The notes under the pieces were generated by a model. That model made no database searches. It saw only the letters and a program-made list of their open reading frames with translations, and was not told the origin of the DNA. The translations under genes and the position numbers were made by a program. From Phenylobacterium sp. (GTDB taxonomy: Bacteria > Pseudomonadota > Alphaproteobacteria > Caulobacterales > Caulobacteraceae), in NCBI RefSeq assembly GCF_016793225.1, contig NZ_JAEUMN010000149.1, forward strand, positions 1-55,371: a DNA stretch of 55,371 nucleotides, in the 5' to 3' direction. How positions within the stretch are numbered: position 1 is the first letter of the stretch; each line of letters begins with the position of its first letter. Positions 16,172-24,122 of the stretch are shown here, in pieces.

Positions 16172-19027
16172 CTACCAGCGCTTGGTGACCGAGACGCCGT
16201 AGGTGCGCGGTTCGGTGTAGAACACGTTCCGGAACAGGCCGGAGCTGTCGTCCGTCAGATAGAAGTCGGTGATCGCCTTCTCGTTGGTGGCGTTCTTGAT
16301 GAAGCCGCCGACCTCGACGCCCAGGTCACGGTTCTCCACCGTGAGCGTCAGGTTCACGTTATCCCAGCCTTTGATCCGATCGGCGTCGGAGTTGTAGATC
16401 CGGGCGAAGGTCTTGGTCTGGCGGTAGTAGTCGCCACGCAGCGTCGCGTCCCACTCTCCGAAGGTCCAGGTGTACTGGGCCCCCAGCGAGATGGTCCACT
16501 TCGGCGCGTTCGGCAGGTCGTTGCCCGAGAGATCGACCGGGACGCCTTCCGAGAGCAGGCCGCCGAACACGTTGGTGCCCGCCGCGAGCGCGCCGGTGCC
16601 CAGGATGTTCGTCCCGAAGCCCGCCGCCGTGGTCGGGGTGCACACGCCGAGCAGGTTGAACGGATTGGCGGCGATGCCGGGCACGAGACCGCTGGAGATC
16701 GCCAGCGCCTGGGCCGCATGCGCCGTCGAGACGACGCAGTTGGAGGCGCTGCCCGACTTGATCAGCGTCAGCAGGGGGTTGCCCTGCGTCCGGTTGAACG
16801 TGTCGATCGACGTCGCGTTCTTGATCTTGGTGTCGAGGTAGCCGAGGGCGACGTTCAGGCGGAGGCCATCGATCGGCTGCCAGATCGACTCGAGTTCGAG
16901 GCCCATGTTGCGGGCGTCGATGTTCTCGTTGATCGAGGTCCGGTTGATGATCTTCGAAACCTGGTAGCCCTTGTAGTCGTAGTAGAAGCCCGTGAGGTTC
17001 AGCTGCATCGTGCCGTCGAGCAGCGTGTTCTTCGTGCCGATCTCGTAGGCGTTGATGAACTCGGGCTCGAACGTCGGCGACTGCGGAACCGTGCCGATGC
17101 CGGGGCTGAACGGCGGGTTCAGGCCGCCGCCCTTGTAGCCGCGCGAGTAGAAGGCATAGACCAGGGTGTCGTTGGTGAAGTCGAGGTCCGGCTTCCAGTC
17201 GAACCCGAAGCGGCCCGTGGGCTCCTTGAACTTCGCCTTCAGGTTCGCCGGCTGACCGGGCGCAGGCCCGCCGATGCCGACGCCGGGCGTCCCCAGGACG
17301 ACGCCGTGGTTCTCGACGTCCTTCTTGTCCACCGTGTAGCGCAGGCCGAGCGTCCATTTGAACGTGTCGGTCATCTGCCAGTAGAACTCGCCGAACGCGG
17401 CGTAGCTGGTCAGGTCGTACGGGCCGTAGCTGTCATAGTAGTTGTGGCCCGAACGGTTCGGATCGACGTTCGGGTCGATGCTCACGCAGGGGGCCGCGCC
17501 GACGCAGTTGGCGTTGCCGGTCGTGAGCAGGTTGTTCAACTGGTAGAAGCCGGTGCCCGTGTTGAACATCACGTAGTAGTCGCCGGTCGCCTGGTAGCGC
17601 AGCATGAAGACGCCGACGTTGAAGTTGAACGGCCCGTCGAAGTCGGACTGCAGCCGGACCTCGTGGCTCCAGTTCTCGGTGTAGGCCGACGAGATGTCGC
17701 TGGTGGTGAACCGGTTGAAGGGACCGTTCTGCGGGTCGCGGATGACGCCGCCGGGGAACAGGCCGGCATAGATCGAAGCGAAGCCCGGGACCGCCGCGAA
17801 CGCGTTCACGGGGTTCGGCGTGGTGTTGAACGGCACGCTGGGCGTGTAGCGGTTGTAGTCCTGCCGCGTGTACAGCTTGTAGAACGTGTAGCTGGTGAGC
17901 CAGTTCAGGGTCAGGTTGTCGGCGACGTCGAACTGCGCGTTGAACTGGTAGATGTCGGTCTTCGACTTGTAGATCGGATCGAAGGTCGACTCGATGTCGC
18001 GGATGTTCGGCGTCTGGATCTTGCCGGCGTAGGCGTCACCCGTCTGGAAACCGCCCAGCGCGCCGAACAGGCCGCCCAGCGTCGCCTGGGAGTTCACGGT
18101 GCCGAGGGCGTTGGCCGAATAGAGCGAGGTGGGCGAGCAGCCCTGGCTGAACAGGCCGCGCTGGATCTGCGCGATCACCGGCACCGCCGAGAAGCCCAGG
18201 CCGCCGACGCTGGCCGGGCCCACGTCCTTCGTGCAGTACTGCTTGCCGATGCGCGAGCGGTTGTCGTCTTCCTCGAAGTGGTCCCAGACGCCCCAGGCGC
18301 GGAAGCGGTCGCTCGGCTTGAACGACAGCGAAGCCCGCACCCCGTAGAGGTCGCGGTCGTCGGCGTCGTTGCCGGTCACCAGGTTCTCGCCGAAGCCGTC
18401 GCGCTTCAGGTAGTTGCCCGCCAGGCGCGCGGCGAACATGTCGCCCAGGGGGATGTTGATCATCCCGCGGACCTTGATCGAGTTGTAGTTGCCGTACTCG
18501 CCGCGAACGTTGCCTTCGAAGACGTCCGTGGGCTTGGCGGTGATCAGGTTGACCACGCCGCCGGTGGCGTTACGGCCGTAGAGGGTGCCCTGCGGGCCCC
18601 GCAGGACTTCGACGCGCTCGACGTCGTAGAACTCGGTCTCGAACAGGTTGTTCGCGATCAGCGGGGCGTTGTTCAGGTGAATGCCGGTGCCGGCGTCGCC
18701 CGAGCCCGCCACCAGCTTCGAGCCGATGCCGCGGATCTGGAAGTTGTAGCCCGTGAAGTTCCCCTTGGAGAAGTTCACGTTCGGCACCGCGAGCACGAGG
18801 TTCGGGCCGCCGTCGATCTTGGACTTCTCGAGGGCGTTCTGGTCGAACGCGGAAACCGCGATCGGCACGTCCTGGAGGGCTTCCTCCTTCTTCTGCGCCG
18901 TGACGACGAGTTCCTCGATCACGTTCGAGCCGGCGGTCTGCGACCAGGCCGGACCGGCAAACGCAGTGAGGGCCGCGGCGGAAACGCCAACAGCCAGCAA
19001 GCTCCGAAGAGCGCGAGATTCTGACAT
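16172..19027 (-). CDS. TonB-dependent outer-membrane receptor (3 of 3)
   Basis: A 951-residue TonB-dependent receptor. The start is the ATG at 19027 (MSESRALRSLL), with a GGGAGA site upstream. A signal peptide ends at PAWSQ, then VIEELVVTAQKKEEALQDVP, a plug with 'LRGPQGTLYGRNATGGVVN', and a barrel ending in TKRW. It carries long inserted loops compared with receptor 1. The first ~27 residues are almost identical to those of receptor 2, while the plug and barrel are only family-level similar. The ligand is unknown. Leader and promoter are shared with receptor 2, so co-regulation is likely although each is a separate transcript. Confidence 0.95.
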   Translation of the reverse strand: MSESRALRSLLAVGVSAAALTAFAGPAWSQTAGSNVIEELVVTAQKKEEALQDVPIAVSAFDQNALEKSKIDGGPNLVLAVPNVNFSKGNFTGYNFQIRGIGSKLVAGSGDAGTGIHLNNAPLIANNLFETEFYDVERVEVLRGPQGTLYGRNATGGVVNLITAKPTDVFEGNVRGEYGNYNSIKVRGMINIPLGDMFAARLAGNYLKRDGFGENLVTGNDADDRDLYGVRASLSFKPSDRFRAWGVWDHFEEDDNRSRIGKQYCTKDVGPASVGGLGFSAVPVIAQIQRGLFSQGCSPTSLYSANALGTVNSQATLGGLFGALGGFQTGDAYAGKIQTPNIRDIESTFDPIYKSKTDIYQFNAQFDVADNLTLNWLTSYTFYKLYTRQDYNRYTPSVPFNTTPNPVNAFAAVPGFASIYAGLFPGGVIRDPQNGPFNRFTTSDISSAYTENWSHEVRLQSDFDGPFNFNVGVFMLRYQATGDYYVMFNTGTGFYQLNNLLTTGNANCVGAAPCVSIDPNVDPNRSGHNYYDSYGPYDLTSYAAFGEFYWQMTDTFKWTLGLRYTVDKKDVENHGVVLGTPGVGIGGPAPGQPANLKAKFKEPTGRFGFDWKPDLDFTNDTLVYAFYSRGYKGGGLNPPFSPGIGTVPQSPTFEPEFINAYEIGTKNTLLDGTMQLNLTGFYYDYKGYQVSKIINRTSINENIDARNMGLELESIWQPIDGLRLNVALGYLDTKIKNATSIDTFNRTQGNPLLTLIKSGSASNCVVSTAHAAQALAISSGLVPGIAANPFNLLGVCTPTTAAGFGTNILGTGALAAGTNVFGGLLSEGVPVDLSGNDLPNAPKWTISLGAQYTWTFGEWDATLRGDYYRQTKTFARIYNSDADRIKGWDNVNLTLTVENRDLGVEVGGFIKNATNEKAITDFYLTDDSSGLFRNVFYTEPRTYGVSVTKRW

Positions 19028-19123
19028 CCTGTTCTCCCAGGGCGTCCAGGCTCTTGTCAGCGGCCCGTGATCGCCGATACGCCGCCATAGCGGACGCCGA
19101 CGGGGTGGCGGCGCGCCCCCCAA
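19028..19123 (-). promoter_or_regulatory. Conserved structured 5' leader of receptor 3
   Basis: The counterpart of the receptor 2 leader. The hairpin arms are GCGCCGCCA (19114-19106) and TGGCGGCGT (19087-19079), with the same 18-base loop length. The closing pair changes from G-C to G-U, which keeps pairing. Conserved blocks GGGGGGCGCGCC, GGCGATCACGGGCC and ACAAGAGCCTGGACGC are shared with receptor 2. Confidence 0.55.
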
Positions 19124-19134
19124 TCGGCGCGGCC

Positions 19135-19163
19135 AAGCTCGCGATGCGACGGTGTTATGTCAA
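19135..19163 (-). promoter_or_regulatory. Putative promoter of receptor 3
   Basis: TTGACA at 19163-19158, a 17-base spacer and GAGCTT at 19140-19135. The arrangement matches that before receptor 2. Confidence 0.5.
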
Positions 19164-19263
19164 CGGACGCCTTGCCCGGTAAGGGATTGCGTTGCGGAGG
19201 TGTGGCGCCGCGGACACCCAAGTTTCCTTAGCGTCGCTTCCCTGCGAAGGCCGAAAGCGCCAT

Positions 19264-19989
19264 ATGGCGCCCATGAACGACGGCGCGCTCGTGCTCTTCT
19301 CCGGCGGCCAGGACTCCACGGCGTGCCTCGCGTGGGCCCTGAGCCGGTTCGCGCGCGTCGAGACGGTGGGATTCGACTACGGGCAGCGGCACGCGGTCGA
19401 GCTGGAGGCGCGCCGGGCGGTGCGCGAGCGTCTCGCGCGCGAGTTCCCCGCATGGGGGCCGCGCCTGGGCGACGACCACATGATCGACATCCGCAGCTTC
19501 GGGGCGTTGTCCGACACCGCGATGACGACGGAGCGCGAGATCGCGATCACCGAGAAGGGCCTGCCCTCCACCTTCGTGCCCGGCCGCAACCTGGTGTTCC
19601 TGACCTACGCGGCCGCGCTCGCCGACCGCCGCGGACTTGGCCGGCTGGTCGGCGGCATGTGCGAAACCGACTACTCCGGCTATCCCGACTGCCGCCGCGA
19701 TACGCTCGACGCCCTGGAGCAGGCGTTGAACCTGGGCATGGCGCAGGACTTCCGGATCGAGACGCCGCTGATGCGCCTCACCAAGGCGGAAACCTGGGCG
19801 CTGGCGAAGGGACTGGGCGGGGAGCCGCTCGTGGCCCTGACCGTCGAGGAGAGCCACACCTGCTACCTCGGGGAGCGCGGGGAGCTGCACCCGTGGGGCT
19901 TCGGCTGCGGCGCCTGTCCGGCGTGCGAGCTCCGTCGCACCGGCTTCGAGGCCTGGGTCGCCGACGGACGTCCGGCGCTCGAGCCATGA
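19264..19989 (+). CDS. queC: 7-cyano-7-deazaguanine (preQ0) synthase QueC
   Basis: Converts 7-carboxy-7-deazaguanine to preQ0 with ATP and ammonia, in the cytosol. The 241-residue product has the PP-loop ATP motif '[11 protein letters not shown]' near its start and the C-terminal zinc-binding Cys set (CYLGERG...[13 protein letters not shown]). The ATG at 19264 is chosen because the upstream frame is poor; an ATG at 19273 is an alternative. The stop overlaps the queE start as ATGA, so the genes are translationally coupled. With queE and queD it makes the 7-deazaguanine core for tRNA queuosine. queF and tgt are not in this window. Confidence 0.96.
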   Translation: MAPMNDGALVLFSGGQDSTACLAWALSRFARVETVGFDYGQRHAVELEARRAVRERLAREFPAWGPRLGDDHMIDIRSFGALSDTAMTTEREIAITEKGLPSTFVPGRNLVFLTYAAALADRRGLGRLVGGMCETDYSGYPDCRRDTLDALEQALNLGMAQDFRIETPLMRLTKAETWALAKGLGGEPLVALTVEESHTCYLGERGELHPWGFGCGACPACELRRTGFEAWVADGRPALEP

Positions 19990-20618
19990 GCTACGCCGTG
20001 AAGGAGATCTTCCTGACGCTCCAGGGCGAGGGCGGTCAGGCGGGCCGGCCGGCGGTGTTCTGCCGGTTTGCGGGATGCAACCTCTGGAGCGGGCTGGAAC
20101 GCGATCGCGCTTCGGCCGTGTGCGCCTTCTGCGACACCGACTTCGTGGGGATGGACGGGCCGGGCGGGGGACGTTTCGCCGACGCCGCGGCCCTGGCGGC
20201 CGCCATCGAGGCGGCCTGGGCGGCCGGGCCCGAGTCGCGGCTGACGGTGCTCACCGGCGGCGAGCCCCTGCTGCAGGTCGACGCCGCCCTGATCGACGCG
20301 CTGCACGCGCGGGGATTCTCGATCGCGCTGGAGACCAATGGGACCCTGCCAGCGCCGCCGGGCATCGACTGGATCTGCGTCAGCCCGAAGGCCGACGCGC
20401 CGCTGGCGCAGACCTCGGGCCAGGAGCTGAAGCTGGTCTTCCCGCAGGCGACGGCCTCGCCCGAACGCTTCGAGCACCTGGATTTCGAGCGGTTCCTGCT
20501 GCAGCCGATGGACGGCCCGGATCGCGAAGCCAACACCCGCGCCGCCATAGACTATTGCCTCGCCCACCCTCGGTGGCGTTTAAGCGTGCAAACCCACAAG
20601 TACCTCGGCATCGCCTGA
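19986..20618 (+). CDS. queE: 7-carboxy-7-deazaguanine synthase QueE
   Basis: A radical SAM enzyme of 210 residues that rearranges 6-carboxytetrahydropterin to 7-carboxy-7-deazaguanine. The cluster-binding Cys set is CX14CX2C (C-NLW ... C-AF-C), the spacing seen in E. coli-type QueE rather than the usual CX3CX2C. 'TGGEPLLQ' and 'ETNGT' are further radical SAM/QueE motifs. It overlaps queC by 4 bases and precedes queD, so the operon covers three consecutive steps. Confidence 0.95.
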   Translation: MSYAVKEIFLTLQGEGGQAGRPAVFCRFAGCNLWSGLERDRASAVCAFCDTDFVGMDGPGGGRFADAAALAAAIEAAWAAGPESRLTVLTGGEPLLQVDAALIDALHARGFSIALETNGTLPAPPGIDWICVSPKADAPLAQTSGQELKLVFPQATASPERFEHLDFERFLLQPMDGPDREANTRAAIDYCLAHPRWRLSVQTHKYLGIA

Positions 20619-20647
20619 GGCCCGACCCGCCTCGGCGACCATCCGCT

Positions 20648-21019
20648 ATGAACCAGCCCACGTTCGAGATCACCAAGGCCGCGACCTTCGATGCGGCCCA
20701 CTACCTGGCCGAGGGGCCGAAGCACCGTCCCTACACCAATCTGCACGGCCACTCGTTCCGCGTGGAAGCCACCGTCAGCGGGCCCGCGCAGGAACCGGTG
20801 GGCTGGGTGGCCGACCTGGCCGACCTCGAGGCTGCGCTCAAGGGCGTCGCCGGCGAACTCGACCACGGCTTGCTGAACGAGAAGCCGGGCCTGGAGCGGC
20901 CGACGCTCGAGCACCTCTGCGTCTACTTCGCCCAGCGGCTGAGGCCGCAGTTCCCGGGGCTGTCGCGCATCGTGGTGTCGCGTCCCACGATCGGCGAGAG
21001 CTGCGCGCTCGCGCTCTAG
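20648..21019 (+). CDS. queD: 6-carboxytetrahydropterin synthase QueD (atypical active site)
   Basis: A 123-residue PTPS/QueD-family protein, expected to convert dihydroneopterin triphosphate to 6-carboxytetrahydropterin. The zinc ligands His18, His33 and His35 (AAH; HGHSF) and the Asp-His pair (LDHGLLNE) are present. However, the family motif CxxxHGH reads YTNLHGH, so the usual catalytic Cys is Tyr29. Placement after queC-queE argues that it works in this pathway, with an altered residue set. It overlaps the response-regulator gene on the other strand by 4 bases. Confidence 0.9.
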   Translation: MNQPTFEITKAATFDAAHYLAEGPKHRPYTNLHGHSFRVEATVSGPAQEPVGWVADLADLEAALKGVAGELDHGLLNEKPGLERPTLEHLCVYFAQRLRPQFPGLSRIVVSRPTIGESCALAL

Positions 21020-21516
21020 CCTGTCTTCTGCTTGGCGTCGTCCGACCGGCGCAGGGGGCCCTTGTAGTCCGGATCGCTGCGGCGCCGCCGGTCGGGACCG
21101 AAATAGTCGTCGGTGCGCACGAAGGGCCGGGGCTTCTCGATCGCGTTGTGCAGCCGCTCGACGACCCCGCGCGCGGTGAGCGGCTTGGCGAGGAACTCGT
21201 TCACGCCGGCGTCGCGCGCCTCGTTGACCCGCTGCAGGGTCGAGTGCCCGGTGATCATGATCACCGGCGCCATCTGGTTGGGGCTGTCCGGCGAATTGCG
21301 CAGCAGCCGCACGAAGTCGATTCCGTCCAGCGGCTGCATCGAAAGATCGGTCATCACGAGATCGATCGGGTGGTCCCGCATCATCTGCAGGCCTTCCGCG
21401 CCGTCGTTGGCCTCGCGGATATGGGTGATGCCCAGCGCGCGCAGAATCTCGGCAAGGAGAATGCGCATGTAGTGGTTGTCGTCCACCAGCAGGATTCTGA
21501 GGAGGTCGTAACGCAC
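21016..21516 (-). CDS. CheY-like response regulator with Arg-rich C-terminal tail
   Basis: A 166-residue single-domain response regulator. The receiver spans ~5-125, with acidic Asp12/13 (LLVDDN), phosphoacceptor Asp57 (VMTDLSM), Thr89 and Lys111 (LAKPL). A ~40-residue tail has 'FVRTDDYFGPDRRRR' and a second basic LRR. No DNA-binding or enzymatic output domain is present, so it likely acts by protein contact. Arg-rich extensions on CheY-like proteins bind c-di-GMP in Caulobacter Cle proteins, but assignment to that group is only a suggestion. The cognate kinase is not adjacent. Confidence 0.9.
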   Translation of the reverse strand: MRYDLLRILLVDDNHYMRILLAEILRALGITHIREANDGAEGLQMMRDHPIDLVMTDLSMQPLDGIDFVRLLRNSPDSPNQMAPVIMITGHSTLQRVNEARDAGVNEFLAKPLTARGVVERLHNAIEKPRPFVRTDDYFGPDRRRRSDPDYKGPLRRSDDAKQKTG

Positions 21517-21687
21517 GCGGCTCCCTGCCGGCTGGGGTACTGGCGCTTCGAGGCCGTCAACCGTGAAGCAGTGCGCTGGAATAGGATAGCCACATACGAC
21601 CGGTCAACGATGATATCGTCGGTATCCGAGCCGCTTTTGGATGCAGGATCAGCGACTTACCCCTCCTGGTAGTCGCCATGGGGCGGT
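21517..21687. other. Intergenic region, response regulator / aroC
   Basis: About 170 bases, AT-richer near 21575-21650, containing the promoter region of the response regulator (minus strand). No gene or clear terminator was recognised. Confidence 0.5.
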
Positions 21688-22806
21688 TCAACCGCCGGGG
21701 GCTGCCAAGGGATGGGCCGCGCCGCCGGTCTGGGCCCGGTGCCGGAGGAACGCGTCCGCCAGCACGCAGGCGACCATGGCCTCGACCACCGGCACCGCGC
21801 GCAGGCCGACACAGGGATCGTGGCGGCCCTTGGTCCGCAGCTCGATCTCCTCGCCGGCTTCGTTCAGCGTCCGGCGGGGCGTGAGGATGGACGAGGTCGG
21901 CTTGAACGCGACGCGGGCGGTGATCGCCTGGCCGGTCGAGATGCCTCCCAGCACGCCGCCGGCATGGTTCGAGAGGAACAGCTGGCCGTCGTTGCCCATC
22001 CGCATCTCGTCCGCGTTCTCCTCGCCCGTGAGCGCCGCAGCGGCGAACCCGGCCCCGATCTCCACGCCCTTGGCGGCGTTGATCGACATCAGGGCCGCCG
22101 CGAGTTCCGCGTCGAGCTTGCCGTAGAGCGGCGCGCCCCAGCCGGCCGGCGCGCCAACCGCCTCGACCGCGACCACGGCCCCGGTCGAGGAGCCCGCCTT
22201 CCGGATCTTCTCCAGATGCTCCTCCCACACAGGGACGATGTCGGGATCGGGCGCCCAGAAGGGGTTGTCGCCGGTGACGCCGTAGTCGATGCGCCCGGGG
22301 TCGACGGCGTGCGGGCCGATCTGCACCACCGCGCCGCGGATCGTGACGCCGTCCAGGATCTTGCGGGCGACCGCGCCGGCGGCCACGCGCGCCGCCGTCT
22401 CGCGGGCCGACTGCCGGCCCCCGCCCCGGTAGTCCCGCACGCCGTACTTCGCAAAGTAGGCGTAGTCGGCGTGGCCGGGGCGGAACGCCTGGGCGATCTC
22501 GGAGTAGTCGCGCGAACGCTGGTCCACGTTCTCGATGATCATGGAGATCGGCGTGCCGGTCGTGACGGGCCCCGGGGTCCGATCGTCGCCGAACACGCCC
22601 GACAGGATGCGCACCGCGTCCGGCTCCTGCCGCTGGGTCACGAACTTGCCCTGGCCGGGCCGCCGGCGGTCCAGCCAGGGCTGGATGTCGGCCTCGGTCA
22701 GCGGGATGCCGGGCGGGCAGCCGTCGACCACGCAGCCCAGGGCCGGTCCGTGGCTCTCGCCCCAGGTGGTCACGCGGAACAGGTGGCCGAAGGTGTTGTG
22801 GCTCAT
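21688..22806 (-). CDS. aroC: Chorismate synthase
   Basis: Catalyses the last shikimate step, EPSP to chorismate, using reduced FMN. The 372-residue product starts [20 protein letters not shown] and has the family signatures '[18 protein letters not shown]' and '[14 protein letters not shown]', followed by '[20 protein letters not shown]'. Length and motifs are typical. It would feed the chorismate mutase-aminotransferase-tyrA operon about 13 kb away. The gene stands as its own unit, with only a small unknown gene upstream on the same strand. Confidence 0.97.
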   Translation of the reverse strand: MSHNTFGHLFRVTTWGESHGPALGCVVDGCPPGIPLTEADIQPWLDRRRPGQGKFVTQRQEPDAVRILSGVFGDDRTPGPVTTGTPISMIIENVDQRSRDYSEIAQAFRPGHADYAYFAKYGVRDYRGGGRQSARETAARVAAGAVARKILDGVTIRGAVVQIGPHAVDPGRIDYGVTGDNPFWAPDPDIVPVWEEHLEKIRKAGSSTGAVVAVEAVGAPAGWGAPLYGKLDAELAAALMSINAAKGVEIGAGFAAAALTGEENADEMRMGNDGQLFLSNHAGGVLGGISTGQAITARVAFKPTSSILTPRRTLNEAGEEIELRTKGRHDPCVGLRAVPVVEAMVACVLADAFLRHRAQTGGAAHPLAAPGG

Positions 22807-22851
22807 GGCGCAGGCTAGATAGCCGACCCGCGCGGCCTCACCAAACCCCGC

Positions 22852-23067
22852 TCAGACGCGCAGGTCGATGAAGGCGCCCACGGCCCGGACCTCGGCGCGC
22901 GCCTGGTTGCCGAGGGCGAGGTCGCGGCGGGCCGCTTCGACCCGCATCTGCGTCTCGGCCTGGATGCGGTCCTGCGAGCCCATGCGGAACAGGGCGAGCT
23001 CGTCCATCCGCGGCGGCGGAGCCGCGTTGCGGAGCGTTGCGCCAATCTGGGACAGGCCGAGCGTCAT
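22852..23067 (-). CDS. Small hypothetical protein
   Basis: A 71-residue reading frame starting MTLGLSQIGATLRNAAPPP and ending VGAFIDLRV. Composition is that of a soluble, mainly helical protein rich in Ala, Arg and Gln, with no signal peptide or membrane segment. I do not recognise the family. It lies 45 bases upstream of aroC on the same strand and after a terminator belonging to the SDR gene, so it may have its own promoter and be cotranscribed with aroC. The ribosome site is weak. Confidence 0.5.
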   Translation of the reverse strand: MTLGLSQIGATLRNAAPPPRMDELALFRMGSQDRIQAETQMRVEAARRDLALGNQARAEVRAVGAFIDLRV

Positions 23068-23101
23068 CGTCCCGCCCGTCGCAAGCCGGGCGCCAAACGC
23101 G

Positions 23102-23131
23102 AAAACGGCGGCGGACCGGAGTCCGCCGCCG
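23102..23131 (-). terminator. Intrinsic terminator of the SDR gene
   Basis: On the minus strand an 11-bp stem (CGGCGGCGGAC, loop TCCG, complement) is followed by TTTT, about 25 bases past the stop codon at 23157. Confidence 0.85.
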
Positions 23132-23156
23132 CTCGTCCGTCAGCGCGCCGGCGCCG

Positions 23157-24089
23157 TCAGGCCGGCTGCTTCTGCTGCTGGTTCTGGTTGCCGGGCAGCG
23201 GGCCCCGGTTCAGGTCGAAGAACTTGGGCGCCATCTGCGGCACGGCCTCGTCCAGGATCGACTGCACCGTCCAGCCCTCTTCCTTGGTGCAGGTCTCGAT
23301 CGGCCGCGGCTGGCTGTAGAGGATGATGTTCTCGCCCGAGGAGCCGAAGATCTGGCCGCTGACGTGCGCCGCCGCCGGGGCGACCATGGCCACCGAGAAG
23401 CGGGCCGGCTGGTCGGGGCGGATCTTCTCGGCCATCACGGCCCGGCGGGCCGCCGCGGCCTCGTCCTTCACGGGCACCGACTGGGTCATGCGCGTCCAGG
23501 CGACGGGGGCCAGGCAGTTGGAGCGCACGTTGTTGCGGGCGCCTTCCATGGCGATGATCCGCGACAGGCCCGCGATGCCCATCTTCGCCGCGCCGTAGTT
23601 CGCCTGGCCGATGTTGCCGAACAGGCCGGACGTGGACGTGAAGAACATGTAGGCGCCGTCGTTCTGATCGCGGAAGTGTTCGATCGTGGCGCGCGCCACA
23701 TTGAACGACCCGCGCATGTGCACGGCGATGACGGCGTCCCACTCGGCCTCGGTCATCTTGTGGAACATCACGTCGCGCAGGATGCCGGCGGGGTTGATGA
23801 CCGCGTGCAGGCCGCCGAATTCCTTCTTCGCCAGTTCGAGCATGCCGTAGCAGGCGTCGAGGTCGGTGACGCTGTCGGAGTTCGAGACCGCCTGGCCGCC
23901 GGCGGCGCGGATCTCGGCGGCGACCGCCTCGGCCGGGCCCGCGGAGCCCTCGTCCTCGCCCTTCAGTCCGCCGCCCAGGTCGTTGACCACGACCATGGCG
24001 CCTTCCTGCGCCGCGATCAGCGCGCAATCGCGCCCGATGCCGTTGCCGCCGCCCGTGACCAGGACGACGCGTCCGTCCAATGCGCCCAT
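23157..24089 (-). CDS. Short-chain dehydrogenase, 3-hydroxyacyl-CoA dehydrogenase (MFE-2)-like
   Basis: A 310-residue NAD(P)-dependent SDR. The cofactor motif 'TGGGNGIGRDCA' (residues ~12-23) and catalytic Ser and Tyr-x3-Lys (TSTSGLFG, then YGAAK) are present. 'NPAG' replaces the common NNAG. The insert 'VVVNDLGGGLKGEDEG' is typical of the SDR domain of peroxisomal multifunctional enzyme type 2, which oxidises 3-hydroxyacyl-CoA. The Gln-rich tail is unusual. The substrate is inferred only from family resemblance. It lies just downstream of the MFS gene on the same strand. Confidence 0.88.
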   Translation of the reverse strand: MGALDGRVVLVTGGGNGIGRDCALIAAQEGAMVVVNDLGGGLKGEDEGSAGPAEAVAAEIRAAGGQAVSNSDSVTDLDACYGMLELAKKEFGGLHAVINPAGILRDVMFHKMTEAEWDAVIAVHMRGSFNVARATIEHFRDQNDGAYMFFTSTSGLFGNIGQANYGAAKMGIAGLSRIIAMEGARNNVRSNCLAPVAWTRMTQSVPVKDEAAAARRAVMAEKIRPDQPARFSVAMVAPAAAHVSGQIFGSSGENIILYSQPRPIETCTKEEGWTVQSILDEAVPQMAPKFFDLNRGPLPGNQNQQQKQPA

Positions 24090-24122
24090 GACCGAAAATC
24101 CTCCCGAATGAATGGGAGACCT

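Noticed and set aside
10121-18990. Very long plus-strand open frames opposite all three TonB receptors (867, 989 and 954 residues)
   Set aside because: Their products are Val/Gly/Arg/Asp-rich mirror sequences without motifs, and the minus-strand receptors are unambiguous.
19141-19263. preQ1-type riboswitch before queC
   Set aside because: No A-rich tail or pseudoknot-like arrangement of that class could be seen in the short upstream region.
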